Shown here piece after piece: positions 1 through 9,036 of a stretch of 64,000 nucleotides of DNA (position 1 is the stretch's first letter; each line of letters opens with the position of its first letter). The stretch is from CAVVFX01 sp963747535. GTDB taxonomy: Bacteria > Acidobacteriota > Terriglobia > Bryobacterales > Bryobacteraceae. The translations under genes and the position numbers were made by a program. The stretch spans positions 434,001 to 498,000 of the forward strand of contig CAVVFX010000003.1 in the NCBI GenBank assembly GCA_963747535.1. Direction: 5' to 3'. The notes below the pieces were generated by a model, which was not told where the DNA came from, searched no databases, and worked only from the letters and a program-made list of their open reading frames with translations.

Positions 1-82
1 ACTTACCCCTTGCGGCGTAAGGTGGAGGTTTCTTGCTGTCCCCTTCCCGCGCGAGTATCCACCATACTTTAAGGAGTTCGAA

Positions 83-493
83 TTGGGTTTTTTGCGTGGC
101 TTGCTGCGTGTTTATAGCTGGATCTTTGAAGCTCTCCTTTGCCTGCTGGGGATCGGAGTGGCCATCGTGTCGCTGACGGTGGGAAGGCCGGATCCGGTGC
201 AAGTTGATTGGTTGCCCTGGAGTGCAGGCGCGCTGCCCGCCTGGCTCATTGGACTCGGAATTCTCGGATTATTTTTTGTATTTCTTGCCATGCTCGGGCG
301 TCTCCGCATCCTCCTTTTCCTCTTCGCCGCGGCGGTTTTTGCGCTCCTGGCCAAAGGTCTGTTCTTTACTACCAATTCTTTCGAGAGTCCGGATGGGGGC
401 TTCGACGCGCTCCTGCTGGTGGTCGGCGCATTACTGGCCATCATCGGAGCGTGGCCATCCAGCCCCAAGGCTCGGGCTTACCGATCACATTAA
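83..493 (+). CDS. Small integral membrane protein, unknown function
   Basis: A 136-residue hydrophobic protein that I do not recognise. Hydrophobic stretches near residues 12-32, 48-70, 72-92 and 108-124 suggest four membrane helices, with a short basic tail. I chose the TTG start at 83 because AAGGAG lies at 71-76, a suitable distance upstream. Its stop codon shares one base with the ATG of the HAD phosphatase gene (TAATG at 491-495), so the two are probably co-transcribed and translationally coupled. The function is unknown; the existence of the gene is fairly well supported by the start signal and the coupling. Confidence 0.7.
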   Translation: MGFLRGLLRVYSWIFEALLCLLGIGVAIVSLTVGRPDPVQVDWLPWSAGALPAWLIGLGILGLFFVFLAMLGRLRILLFLFAAAVFALLAKGLFFTTNSFESPDGGFDALLLVVGALLAIIGAWPSSPKARAYRSH

Positions 494-1110
494 TGGCACC
501 TACCCCTAAAGCGCTCATCTTCGACTTAGGCAAAGTTCTCATCGCCTTCGACTTTCAGCGGGCCTATGATCGCTTGCAGCCTCTCTGCGGATACCCCGTC
601 GCCGAGATCCGCCGCCGGGCTGGGAACACGGGTCTGATACCACTCCTCGAGGCCGGCCAGGTGAGTTCCCGCGATTTCATATCCAGTATCGGCGCCGCCC
701 TGGACGTCTCCTTCGAGTACGAACAATTCCGTGAAATCTGGAACTCTGTCTTCCTGCCCGGCACCTTGATCCCCGAATCGCTCATCGCCAATCTCAAGAA
801 GCGCTACCCTCTTGTATTGCTCTCTAATACCAACGAAATGCATTTCGAGATGCTGGACCGTTGTTACCCGATCCTCAGCCATTTCGAAAAGCGCGCGCTA
901 TCCCACCGGGTCGGAGCGATGAAGCCCAGCCCGTTGATCTACCAAAAGGCAGTCGAATTAAGCGGGTTCCGTCCCGACGAGTGCTTCTTCACCGACGACA
1001 TTCCCGAGTACGTAGAAGCTGCCCGTGCTCTCGGCATTGATGCCGTGCAGTTCCAATCGCTGGAACAATTACAACAGGAACTTGCCGGCCGCAACATCCG
1101 CTGGGATTGA
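493..1110 (+). CDS. HAD-superfamily hydrolase, YihX-like
   Basis: A 205-residue haloacid-dehalogenase-type phosphatase. Visible motifs are the nucleophile D11 in FDLGKVL (motif I), SNTNE with S111 (motif II), K144 in MKPSPLIY (motif III) and the acidic pair D168-D169 (motif IV). Motif I has Gly where classical HAD phosphatases have the second Asp, as in the E. coli YihX glucose-1-phosphatase subgroup; overall length and the LSNTN and KP elements also fit that subgroup. A longer frame is open upstream, but the ATG at 493 overlaps the preceding stop codon and begins exactly at the domain. Cytoplasmic sugar-phosphate or nucleotide phosphatase activity is inferred; the substrate cannot be told from sequence. 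Confidence 0.85.
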   Translation: MAPTPKALIFDLGKVLIAFDFQRAYDRLQPLCGYPVAEIRRRAGNTGLIPLLEAGQVSSRDFISSIGAALDVSFEYEQFREIWNSVFLPGTLIPESLIANLKKRYPLVLLSNTNEMHFEMLDRCYPILSHFEKRALSHRVGAMKPSPLIYQKAVELSGFRPDECFFTDDIPEYVEAARALGIDAVQFQSLEQLQQELAGRNIRWD

Positions 1111-1435
1111 CCGACTGCTCCGCCCGAACTCGAGGACTGGCGCATCAGTACCAAAGAATTCCATGAACCTGCAATGGGCGGTCGTCGTTTCGCCCGGCAG
1201 CGCGATTTCACCGGCAGTCTCGACGTTGCTATCAGAAATCCAGGCGCCTGGAATTGCAATCCATGCCTAAGATCTTTGCCGGTCTTTCTCTCCAGAAACT
1301 GCCGCCAAACTTCGCTCGCGGAGGCAAAGGCGCGATTCTCAGACCCATCGGACCGCGGACTGCCCGGCGGTTAGCGGCTCACGGCTGCTACACACTCAGG
1401 CAAACCAACTGAAAGCGGCTTGGACAGAAGGGGAT
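1111..1435. other. Non-coding stretch between HAD gene and ferredoxin
   Basis: About 325 bases with no ORF showing recognisable domains or a convincing start signal, and no tRNA or strong hairpin that I can see. The genes on either side converge here, so it probably contains their 3' ends and terminators. Confidence 0.5.
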
Positions 1436-1696
1436 TTACCGCCCGAAATAGTCAGCGTTCATCTTGGTGAAGTGAGCCCACTTCTCTGGGAGATCGTCCA
1501 GCGCGAAAATTGCCGATACCGGGCAAACGGGGACGCATGCGCCGCAATCGATGCATTCGACCGGATCGATGTACAGCATCTCGGCGTCGGCAAACCTCGC
1601 GTCGTCCTTCTTCGGGTGAATGCAATCCACCGGGCAAGCATCGACGCAGGCCGAATCTTTGGTGCCAATGCAAGGTTCTGCAATTACATATGCCAT
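1436..1696 (-). CDS. 7Fe-type ferredoxin
   Basis: An 86-residue ferredoxin, an electron carrier of the cytoplasm. The cysteine pattern matches 7Fe (3Fe-4S plus 4Fe-4S) ferredoxins such as Azotobacter FdI: C9, C17 and C58 would hold the 3Fe cluster, and C21, C48, C51 and C54 the 4Fe cluster. C25 is an additional cysteine found in the same family. Text motifs are DACPVDCIHP and CIDCGACVPVCPV. The gene is complete and stands alone, so the redox partner cannot be inferred from context. Confidence 0.95.
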   Translation of the reverse strand: MAYVIAEPCIGTKDSACVDACPVDCIHPKKDDARFADAEMLYIDPVECIDCGACVPVCPVSAIFALDDLPEKWAHFTKMNADYFGR

Positions 1697-1849
1697 AAAT
1701 ATCTCGGAATCTTAGAGTATGGCATATACGCGCCCAGCGGCACAATTCCAACCGACCGAACTGCGAATGATCCCGTCTGAACGGCGACTTTTGGCCCGTC
1801 GGCGGCGGACTTTCGGCGATCGTTCCGGCGGAATAGCGACAACGAAAAA

Positions 1850-2884
1850 CTACCGCTGCACCCGCCCCGACCCGCCGCCCTTCACCAAAGCATTCACCTC
1901 ATCCACCGTGAACCGGTTGAAATCCCCGGGAATCGAATGCTTCAGACAAGACGCCGCCACTGCGAATTCCAGCGCTTCCTGCGAACCCGGCAGCGTCAGC
2001 AGTCCATAAATCAACCCTCCTGCGAACGAATCCCCCCCGCCCACACGATCCACAATATGCGTGATGTCGTAATGCTTACTCAGCAGAAACTCCTTTCCCG
2101 TGTGAAAGCACGCCGACCATCCGTTGTGCGACGCGCTATGCGATTCGCGCAGCGTGATGGCAATCGATTTCAGCTTGGAAAACTCGCTCAGCACCTTCTC
2201 CGCGAGGCCCCGATACGCGCCTCTGTCCAGTCTGCCTGAGTGCACATCGACGTCAGACTGTACGCCCAGCGCCATCTGGCAATCTTCTTCGTTGGCGATC
2301 GCGATATCCACATGCTGAACCAATTGCTGCATCACCTCAGCCGCCGGCTTGCCCCACTTCCACAGATTCTTTCGGTAATTCAGATCGCAAGATACCGTGA
2401 GTCCGGCCGCCTGAGCTTTCGCGACGGACTCCAGCGCGAGATCCGCCGCCGTCGAACTGATGGCAGGCGTGATGCCGGTGATGTGAAACCAACCCGCGCC
2501 GGCGAATACGGTATCCCAGTTGATATCGCCGGGCTTGGCCAGCGCGATGGAAGAGTACCCGCGATCATAGACCACTTTTCCACCTCGCTGATTGGCGCCG
2601 TTCTCGACGTAGTAGACCGACATGCGGCCCTTGGCGCGGACGATCTTCGACGTGTCCACGCCAAAACTCCTCAACTGGCTCACTACTGCATCGGCGATCG
2701 GATTGTTGGGCGGAAGAAACGTGACGTACGCCGCCGGATATCCGAACTGTGCGATACTCACCGCGACATTCGCTTCCCCGCCTCCGAAAGTTGCGACGAA
2801 CTGGGGCGACTGCAGGAACCGCTCAAATCCCGGCGGCGCGAGCCGGAGCATGATCTCGCCAAAAGTGACAACAGGTTTCGACAT
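1850..2884 (-). CDS. PfkB-family sugar kinase, probable 2-keto-3-deoxygluconate kinase
   Basis: A 344-residue ribokinase/PfkB-family kinase. It shows the N-terminal signature region (GGGEANVAVSIAQFG, about residues 34-48) and the C-terminal ATP/anion-hole signature DRVGGGDSFAGG, whose D285 is the catalytic base. The opening FGEIMLRLAPPG and the sequence around CDLNYRKNLW are typical of KDG kinases, so phosphorylation of 2-keto-3-deoxygluconate feeding the Entner-Doudoroff route is the best guess; fructokinase or another hexose kinase activity remains possible. There are no neighbouring uronate genes to confirm the substrate. Confidence 0.85.
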   Translation of the reverse strand: MSKPVVTFGEIMLRLAPPGFERFLQSPQFVATFGGGEANVAVSIAQFGYPAAYVTFLPPNNPIADAVVSQLRSFGVDTSKIVRAKGRMSVYYVENGANQRGGKVVYDRGYSSIALAKPGDINWDTVFAGAGWFHITGITPAISSTAADLALESVAKAQAAGLTVSCDLNYRKNLWKWGKPAAEVMQQLVQHVDIAIANEEDCQMALGVQSDVDVHSGRLDRGAYRGLAEKVLSEFSKLKSIAITLRESHSASHNGWSACFHTGKEFLLSKHYDITHIVDRVGGGDSFAGGLIYGLLTLPGSQEALEFAVAASCLKHSIPGDFNRFTVDEVNALVKGGGSGRVQR

Positions 2885-2932
2885 AAAGACTAAGTTATCA
2901 GTCGTCAGTAGTCGACTCCAACTGATAATTCG

Positions 2933-4015
2933 CTACTGCACCACCGCAATCGCATCCATGGCAAAACTGGCATCGATCGACGGCAGGCCTTCAATCGGCG
3001 CCATGCTGATGGCCGGAGGATTTGCCCGGTCCAGATAATCATCTCGAACCCTCCCGATCTGCTTGACGATCGACGCCGCCAGCGGATAGAACCGCACTTC
3101 CACCACGCTCTTCCAGGACGCCTTCGCCGGCTCCAGCACCTTGTTCATGCGATCGAATGCCAGCCGCGCATTGCGATCCTCGTAACCGTAGGCCACCAAT
3201 GTTCCGGTCAGTGCGACTGTCGGACTCGAGACCGCCGCGCCTAATATCGTTCCGCCATCCTTGACGAACGCGACGCCGTTGACCGGCGCTGCCAGTCTGG
3301 CGATCCCTTCGCAGGACACCGTGCTGGAAGCGTGCTCTCTTCTAGGCTGCACCAGCGCGATAGACGCTTCCGGATACTTGGCCGCGATCATCGACGAAAC
3401 TGCGCCGGCGTCGGCCAGCGACGAAACGTAGCAGGTGATTCGCAGCACGCTCGATCCGCCGCCTCTCACCACCGCCTGGTTGAACTCCTCGAGAGCCTGC
3501 TTCGCCAACGGCGCGACGTTATCGGCCAACTCCGGCTTTTCCGCGCGCTGGGCAGCCACAAACAGCACTCCTGCCGGCGCCGTCTCTTTCTTTTTCGAAG
3601 TAGAAATCGATTCGAGCAGGACCTGCGCCCCGGTGAGCGGCAGTCCGCCGGCCTGTACTACGCTGACGGCCGGCAAATCCAGCTTATGTTCGGTGAACAC
3701 TTCACTCACGATCTGCGGAACGCGTCTGAGATCGCCGCTGCCTGCCACGAACGCGCGGATGCGGACGATCGTTTCGCCCGAACTCGCCTTGAGCAGCGCC
3801 TTCACTGCTTCGTGAGTCTGCGCGGAAAGTAGTCCCTTGGCCAGCAGCGGGGTGACCCGGAACACCATCCGATGAACGTCCGCCGTTGTCACGGCAGGCG
3901 GGTCCTTCGGCAACTCCAGCGTCTGCGTGATATCGTCCGGATTCTTCTTTTTAGCCGGCAGCGGAGATGCGAGGAACATCACCGCACACGCGATCGCTAA
4001 AGTTTTGATTCCCAT
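2933..4015 (-). CDS. Exported protein with three RidA/YjgF-like units
   Basis: A 360-residue protein with an N-terminal signal peptide (hydrophobic LAIACAVMFLASPLPA). The C-terminal third (from VALTGTL to AMDAIAVVQ) has the RidA arrangement: a beta strand, a helix of the type NARLAFDRMNKVLEPA, a strand containing VVEVRFYPL and the closing strand. Two earlier segments repeat the same helix-strand pattern more weakly (VRIRAFVAG and LRITCYVSS regions), so the protein looks like a tandem of three RidA-like domains, presumably forming an intramolecular trimer. RidA trimers are normally cytosolic enamine deaminases; export is unusual. I see no convincing catalytic arginine in each unit. The start is placed at 4015 (alternative ATG at 4021), because longer extension runs into the divergent OmpA gene. 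Confidence 0.65.
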   Translation of the reverse strand: MGIKTLAIACAVMFLASPLPAKKKNPDDITQTLELPKDPPAVTTADVHRMVFRVTPLLAKGLLSAQTHEAVKALLKASSGETIVRIRAFVAGSGDLRRVPQIVSEVFTEHKLDLPAVSVVQAGGLPLTGAQVLLESISTSKKKETAPAGVLFVAAQRAEKPELADNVAPLAKQALEEFNQAVVRGGGSSVLRITCYVSSLADAGAVSSMIAAKYPEASIALVQPRREHASSTVSCEGIARLAAPVNGVAFVKDGGTILGAAVSSPTVALTGTLVAYGYEDRNARLAFDRMNKVLEPAKASWKSVVEVRFYPLAASIVKQIGRVRDDYLDRANPPAISMAPIEGLPSIDASFAMDAIAVVQ

Positions 4016-4124
4016 CCGCATGGCCCGGAACCCGAAATACTGTCCGCTTGCGATTGTATCAAGCGGAGCCACGGGTGTCTTTTGGCCGCTCAATTGCTTC
4101 GTGACACGCCGTGAGGTTAATTCG

Positions 4125-4919
4125 ATGAGCCCCAGATATTTAAACAGTTTTGTCTTAGTGACCGCCCTTGCCTTCACCGGTTGTGCAACCAAGAAGTATG
4201 TGGCAGCCACCACGACCCCCATTAAGGCCGAGGCGGACCAGGTTCAAGCCCAGGCGAATCAGCAAGGCCAAAAGATAGACCAGCAAGGCCAAAAGATAGA
4301 CCAGCAAGGTCAAACGCTTGACCAGCATAAACAACAGCTTGACAGCCAGGCGACCCAACTCAGCGCGGTCAACGAACGCGCTACGTCTGCGGATCAACGC
4401 GCCGGCGATGCACTTAACCGCGCGGACCAGGCTGGCCAGAAGGCTGACAAGAATGCCCACGACATCGGTGAGCTACGCGGTGTGATCGCCAACCTTGACG
4501 ACTATAAACCGGTCAAAGAGGTCGTTGTTCCCTTTGGTTTCAACAAAGACGTCTTGACTTCCGACGCGAAGCAGCAACTCGACCAACTGGTAACCGACCA
4601 AAGCGCGCTGAAGCATTACTTTGTAGCGGTGGAAGGATTTACCGATAAGAACGGCTCGCCGGAATATAATGCCGCTCTTAGCCGGCGTCGCGCGGACCGG
4701 GTGGTCCAATATCTGGTGGCGGAGCACGACATCCCGATCTATCGCATTCATATGATCGGCCTGGGCTCGCAAAAACCGGCGGAGGATGGCCGAACCGCAG
4801 CGGCCAACGCCAAGAACCGTCGCGTCGAGGTAACCATCTACAGCGCCGATCAGAACCTGGCAGCCATGAACTCAAGCGCCTCGAACGGAGCGAATCTTCC
4901 TACCAGCAGCGAACGGTAA
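4125..4919 (+). CDS. OmpA-family peptidoglycan-binding lipoprotein
   Basis: A 264-residue lipoprotein. The signal peptide ends in the lipobox-like AFTGC, so the cysteine should be lipidated. Residues about 30-110 form a Gln-rich, heptad-like helical region with tandem QQGQKID repeats. The C-terminal 110 residues are an OmpA domain (VEGFTDKNGSPEYNAALS, RRADRVVQYL, NAKNRRVEVTI), which binds meso-diaminopimelate in peptidoglycan. The protein therefore probably tethers the outer membrane to the wall, like Pal/Lpp. The ATG at 4125 has GAGG at 4113-4116. It is divergent from the RidA-like gene. Confidence 0.9.
   Translation: MSPRYLNSFVLVTALAFTGCATKKYVAATTTPIKAEADQVQAQANQQGQKIDQQGQKIDQQGQTLDQHKQQLDSQATQLSAVNERATSADQRAGDALNRADQAGQKADKNAHDIGELRGVIANLDDYKPVKEVVVPFGFNKDVLTSDAKQQLDQLVTDQSALKHYFVAVEGFTDKNGSPEYNAALSRRRADRVVQYLVAEHDIPIYRIHMIGLGSQKPAEDGRTAAANAKNRRVEVTIYSADQNLAAMNSSASNGANLPTSSER
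4260..4322 (+). repeat. Three 21-bp tandem units inside the OmpA lipoprotein gene
   Basis: Units at 4260-4280, 4281-4301 and 4302-4322. The first two are identical and the third is diverged. Each encodes one QQGQKID-like heptad of the coiled-coil linker, so copy number could change linker length without breaking the frame. Confidence 0.9.
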
Positions 4920-4950
4920 ACATTGAAGTCATTCGTAGTAGTAGCTCAAA

Positions 4951-4984
4951 ATGAACACGGATTAACCGGTTAATCCGTGTTCAT
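4951..4984. repeat. Perfect 34-bp palindrome between convergent genes
   Basis: Two 17-base arms, ATGAACACGGATTAACC and its exact reverse complement, meet at 4967/4968. It lies between convergent genes and encodes the last residues and stop codon of the patatin gene. The arm belongs to the dispersed CACGGATGAACACG-type repeat family seen elsewhere in the window. It may act as a bidirectional terminator; there is no T tract. Confidence 0.9.
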
Positions 4985-5753
4985 CTGCGGCAAGGGTCAT
5001 ATTTTTCTTCAGGAAAGTCTCCCCGTCGCGTATCCCCATTTCCACCCAGCGGCGTGCGTTGCCCGCATCCCACACCATCGAGTCGTGCGCTGTGCCCATT
5101 CGCCCCGACGGCGCAATGACCGAAATGTCCAACGATTCCGGAGCCGGTATTTTGCGTAGACGGTGCATCCCCGAGAGAATCAGGTGGATAGCCCACGGAG
5201 TGATCCAGGGAAGTGCATTGATGGCCACGACACGTGTCGCGCCCATCGCTGCCGCAGCCCATACCGGCGTGGATTCGAACAGCCCGCCATCTACCAGCCT
5301 TTGCCCGTCGATCCGCACCGAGGGATAGAAGAGCAGGATCGAGCACGCAGCCAGCAGATGTTCCGGCGTGATCTCGTCATCGCGGAACAAGCGGAGACGA
5401 AACCTCGGAATTTCTATCGAAACCACCCCTAGCGGCAGCTTGCGCTCATACTCCCGGTGAATGCTGCGAGCGCGATCGAGCAGTGGCGCGGGATCGAAAT
5501 AACCGTTCCATAAGTCTGGCGAATTGCGGTATTTGACGGTTTTGCCGGCATCCGGATGAAGCCACCGTGCGATGAGTTCGTCCGGATCGATACATCCCGC
5601 AATCAGCCACGCATTTAGCGCGCCGGCTGATGTTCCCACCACAAGATCGGGTTTCCAATAGGGCCACAACGCCTTATAAACACCCGCCTGATAAGCGGCA
5701 AAAAAACCGCCTGCGGAGAGCACCAGCGCGTCGATTTGAGAACCCGGCCCCAC
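4962..5753 (-). CDS. Patatin-like phospholipase
   Basis: A 263-residue protein of the bacterial patatin/RssA type. It contains the oxyanion-hole region SAGGFF at the N terminus, the nucleophile elbow GTSAG (S42) and the DGG motif with D155, giving the Ser-Asp dyad of patatin lipid acyl hydrolases. No signal peptide or membrane segment is evident, so it is probably a cytoplasmic or membrane-associated phospholipase or lysophospholipase. The coding end coincides with a 34-bp palindrome. The gene is followed upstream by the REP-like relic and then the divergently oriented RND adaptor. Confidence 0.9.
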   Translation of the reverse strand: MGPGSQIDALVLSAGGFFAAYQAGVYKALWPYWKPDLVVGTSAGALNAWLIAGCIDPDELIARWLHPDAGKTVKYRNSPDLWNGYFDPAPLLDRARSIHREYERKLPLGVVSIEIPRFRLRLFRDDEITPEHLLAACSILLFYPSVRIDGQRLVDGGLFESTPVWAAAAMGATRVVAINALPWITPWAIHLILSGMHRLRKIPAPESLDISVIAPSGRMGTAHDSMVWDAGNARRWVEMGIRDGETFLKKNMTLAADEHGLTG

Positions 5754-5802
5754 AGTTTATGTTAGACATGAATCAGTGACTCCCGTTTCACCATCCCGTA
5801 GG

Positions 5803-5850
5803 GTAGACCATCGTAGTTTAGGGTCAGCGCGCCTGCGCCGCAGGCATTCT
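5803..5850 (+). repeat. Diverged copy of the two-hairpin REP-like repeat
   Basis: CCGTAGGGTAGACCATCG matches the left part of the copies at 15759 and 30287; the right half is strongly altered. It lies between divergent genes, just ahead of the RND adaptor. Confidence 0.5.
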
Positions 5851-5885
5851 CCGGCGACGCCGGTCAGAAGGAACGTGTTCGCTAG

Positions 5886-7097
5886 ATGACGAAACGCATT
5901 CTTCTGCTGGCCCTGGTACCTGTGGCCGCGCTGGTGTGGTGGTCGATCCGTCAAAAAGCGCAGCCGCCGGAAATCACCTTTACTACCACTCACCGCGAAA
6001 CCCTGATTAGTAACCTCATTACCAACGGCAAGGTGGAACCGGTCGTTTGGCAGGATATTCGTGTAGATAACCAGGGTTTGGTCACTCAGGTTCCGGTCAA
6101 GGAAGGGCAGAACGTCTCCAAGGGTGCGCTCCTGGCGCAGTTGAGCGAGCCCGGGCTGAACGAGGAACTCCTGGCCGCTGAAGCCCGCGAGCAGCAGGCG
6201 CGCGCTGCCCTGCAAACCCTGAAACAGGGCGGCAAAAGCGTCGAACTGGCGCAGATCGAAAGCGATATCGAGCACACCCGCTCGGATCACGATCAGGCCC
6301 TCAAAGACTACAATTCCTTGCGCCGCCTGCACGAAAAACAGGCTGCCAGCACCATGGACGTGGAAGTTGCCCATGCCAAATTGCACGACACCGAGATGGC
6401 TCTCGCCGCGCTCCAGACACGCCGCGAGGCCCTGGTGAGCAGGCAGGACGTAGCGGCTGGAGAGGCCCGTCTCCAGGAGACCGAATCCTCCGTCCGGCTG
6501 GCTCGCGAACGGCTGTCGCAAGGGGCCGTGTACGCTCCCATCAGTGGAGTGCTCTACAGTCTGCCCGCGCGCCCTGGCACCTTCCTCAACCCTGGCGATC
6601 TGGTGGCCAGTATTGGTACCATCGATCACTTACGCGTGCGCGTCTACGTCGATGAGCCGGAACTCGGGCGGGTGCGCGTGGGTCAACCGGTAAAGATTAC
6701 CTGGGATGGTTTACCGGGCCGCAACTGGACCGGCGTCGTGGAAAAGAAGCCGGCTGAGATCGTGCCGCTAGGAACGCGCCAGGTGGGCGAAGTGCAGGTG
6801 ACCATCGATAACCCGAGCCACGAACTGGTGCCCGGGACCAACGTCAACGCCGAGATCCGCACCAGCCTCGTCGAAAACGCGCTGACGATTCCCAAGGAAA
6901 CCATGCATCGTGAAAACGGTGTCGTCGGCGTCTACCTCCTGGAGGACACCCGTGTCGTCTGGAGGCCCGTCAAGGTGGGCTCAGCCAGCGTCACCCGCGC
7001 GCAGATCGTCGAAGGTCTCCAGGACCACGACCGGGTCGCTTTACCGTCGGATCATGCGCTAAAGGACGGCGAGCCGGTGCGCCCGATCATCCAATGA
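5886..7097 (+). CDS. RND/ABC efflux periplasmic adaptor (HlyD family)
   Basis: A 403-residue membrane-fusion protein. It has an N-terminal signal anchor (residues 4-20), the first lipoyl half (VTQVPVKEGQNVSKGALLAQL), a long alpha-helical hairpin (about residues 90-210), the second lipoyl half (YAPISGVLYSLPARPGTFL) and a beta-barrel domain. Such proteins bridge an inner-membrane pump to an outer-membrane channel, but no pump gene is adjacent. The gene overlaps the following M1 peptidase by ATGA, so the two are expected to be translated together. AAGGAA at 5869-5874 precedes the ATG. Confidence 0.9.
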   Translation: MTKRILLLALVPVAALVWWSIRQKAQPPEITFTTTHRETLISNLITNGKVEPVVWQDIRVDNQGLVTQVPVKEGQNVSKGALLAQLSEPGLNEELLAAEAREQQARAALQTLKQGGKSVELAQIESDIEHTRSDHDQALKDYNSLRRLHEKQAASTMDVEVAHAKLHDTEMALAALQTRREALVSRQDVAAGEARLQETESSVRLARERLSQGAVYAPISGVLYSLPARPGTFLNPGDLVASIGTIDHLRVRVYVDEPELGRVRVGQPVKITWDGLPGRNWTGVVEKKPAEIVPLGTRQVGEVQVTIDNPSHELVPGTNVNAEIRTSLVENALTIPKETMHRENGVVGVYLLEDTRVVWRPVKVGSASVTRAQIVEGLQDHDRVALPSDHALKDGEPVRPIIQ

Positions 7098-9010
7098 CTT
7101 CCAACCGTGAAATCTGCGGGGCAAATGATCGCTTTTTGTGGTCTGCTACGCTGCGCAGCAGCCGATTCTTCGTCGCAGCGCTACTCCTGGCCTCCTGCAG
7201 CCATCCCGAACAACCCAATATGCTAGCCGTCAAGGACGTTCATTCCCTATCCAACCCGCAACAGGTGCGCATCGACACCGTCGATCTCGATCTGCATGTT
7301 CTTTTCGATATCAAAACCCTCACCGGAAATGCGGTGCTCGGCTTCACGCCGATCGATCAGAACGCGCATTACCTGGTGCTCGATACCCGTAAGCTCACGA
7401 TCGATAAGGCGGAGCTCTCCGAAGACAAAACGCGCTGGGCGGATACCACCTTCAGTCTCGGCAAGGAAGATCCCATTCTGGGTGCGCCGCTCCGCATCCT
7501 CATCTCTCCTTCGGCCCGTTTCGTGCGCGTGAGCTACTCGACCAGCCCGAACGCTTCCGGCCTGCAGTGGCTCACGCCCCAACAGACCGCCGGGAAGGAG
7601 CTTCCCTTTGTCTACTCCCAGTCGGAGGCGATTCATGCGCGCAGCTGGATTCCGATCCAGGACTCTCCCGGCGTACGCGTGACCTTCAACGCCCGGATCC
7701 GCTGCCCGAGGGAAATGCAGGCCGTGATGAGCGCCTCCAACGAGCGGAGTCGAAACCAGATCGGAGATTTCGTCTTTCAGCTTGGCCGTCCCATCCCTTC
7801 TTATCTGATTGCGCTGGCGGTTGGCGATATATCCTTCAAATCCGTTGCCGGCCTCTCCGGCGTGTATGCCGAGCCGTCCCTGGTGGAATCCGCGGCCAAA
7901 GAGTTCGAAGACATGGGCAAGATGATGGATACAACCCAGCAGCTGTTCGGCCCTTACCGGTGGGACCGCTACGATGTTCTGGTACTGCCTCCCAGTTTTC
8001 CCTTTGGCGGCATGGAGAATCCGCGCCTCACCTTCGTGACTCCCACCATCCTTGCCGGAGACAAGAGCCTGGTGTCGCTCATCGCGCATGAGATGGCCCA
8101 CTCATGGTCCGGAAATCTGGTGACCAACGCGACCTGGAGCGACTTCTGGCTCAACGAAGGCTACACGGTTTACATCGAGCGCCGCATCATCGAACAGCTC
8201 TACGGAAAGGATCGCGCCGAAATGGAGGCCGTCCTGGGGCGTCAGCAACTCGAAGACGAGATGGCCACCCTCGCCCCGCGCGACCAGGTGTTGCATATCG
8301 ATTTGAAAGGCCGCGATCCGGATGACGGAGCCACTTCCGTGCCTTATGAGAAGGGCTACCTGTTTCTGCTACAGCTCGAGAAAACCTTTGGGCGCGAGCG
8401 GTTTGACAATTATCTGCGCTCCTATTTCGATCGCTACAGTTTCCAGAGCATCACCACCGAAACGGCGCTGGCCTATCTGAAAGCAACGTTGTTCGACCCT
8501 TCTCCCGAATTGGCGGAGCAGATTCCGCTCGCTGCCTGGATCGAAGGCCCCGGACTCCCTCTGGGTGCCCCTCGCGTTCATTCGGTGCTGTTCGACAAGG
8601 TCGACGAAGCGGCTAAAAAGTGGCTCGCAGGCTCTAACGACATCACTGTGTCCTCGCACTGGAGCACCCAGGAATGGCTGCGCTTCCTGAACCAGATGCC
8701 GCCCCAGCTCGGGACCGCGGGAATGAAGAGGATCGACGATCAGTTTCATCTGACCGCCTCCGGCAACGACGAGATCCTGGCCCAGTGGCTGCTCATGACG
8801 GTGAAGAACCACTACCAGCCGGCCTACCCGAAACTCACCACGTTCTTGCAGACCGTCGGCCGCCGCAAGTACATCAAACCGATCTACGAGGAACTGGCCA
8901 AGACGCCGGAAGGCCGCGAACGCGCGCTACGCATCTACCATGTCGCACGCCCCGCCTATCACCCAATCGCCCAAACCTCTATCGACGCAGTGCTCAAATT
9001 GTCGATGTAG
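7094..9010 (+). CDS. M1-family zinc aminopeptidase lipoprotein, leukotriene-A4-hydrolase-like
   Basis: A 638-residue gluzincin. The metal site is H332-E-x-x-H336 in AHEMAHSWSGN with the third ligand E355 in WLNEGYTVY; the substrate-binding GGMEN motif is at 305-309. The C-terminal part is the helical repeat domain of the LTA4H/aminopeptidase-B group. The N terminus has a hydrophobic segment ending in LLASC (C35), so it is likely a lipoprotein acting in the periplasm on N-terminal residues of peptides. Residues about 5-24 are encoded by a copy of the dispersed REP-like repeat, giving an unusually long n-region; the ATGA overlap with the adaptor gene supports this start, but initiation further downstream cannot be excluded. 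Confidence 0.92.
   Translation: MTSNREICGANDRFLWSATLRSSRFFVAALLLASCSHPEQPNMLAVKDVHSLSNPQQVRIDTVDLDLHVLFDIKTLTGNAVLGFTPIDQNAHYLVLDTRKLTIDKAELSEDKTRWADTTFSLGKEDPILGAPLRILISPSARFVRVSYSTSPNASGLQWLTPQQTAGKELPFVYSQSEAIHARSWIPIQDSPGVRVTFNARIRCPREMQAVMSASNERSRNQIGDFVFQLGRPIPSYLIALAVGDISFKSVAGLSGVYAEPSLVESAAKEFEDMGKMMDTTQQLFGPYRWDRYDVLVLPPSFPFGGMENPRLTFVTPTILAGDKSLVSLIAHEMAHSWSGNLVTNATWSDFWLNEGYTVYIERRIIEQLYGKDRAEMEAVLGRQQLEDEMATLAPRDQVLHIDLKGRDPDDGATSVPYEKGYLFLLQLEKTFGRERFDNYLRSYFDRYSFQSITTETALAYLKATLFDPSPELAEQIPLAAWIEGPGLPLGAPRVHSVLFDKVDEAAKKWLAGSNDITVSSHWSTQEWLRFLNQMPPQLGTAGMKRIDDQFHLTASGNDEILAQWLLMTVKNHYQPAYPKLTTFLQTVGRRKYIKPIYEELAKTPEGRERALRIYHVARPAYHPIAQTSIDAVLKLSM
7104..7164 (+). repeat. REP-like repeat copy inside the 5' coding region
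   Basis: The block CTTTTTGTGGTCTGCT followed by GCTGCGCAGCAGCCG matches intergenic copies at 15759, 18595 and 30287. Here it is translated as part of the signal sequence of the M1 peptidase. Confidence 0.7.
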
Positions 9011-9036
9011 GGTATAATGTTACCTTACGCTCAAAA

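Noticed and set aside
7247..8101. Long minus-strand frame antisense to the M1 peptidase
   Set aside because: Shadow of a real gene with strong domain evidence; Arg/His/Gly-rich translation with no motif.
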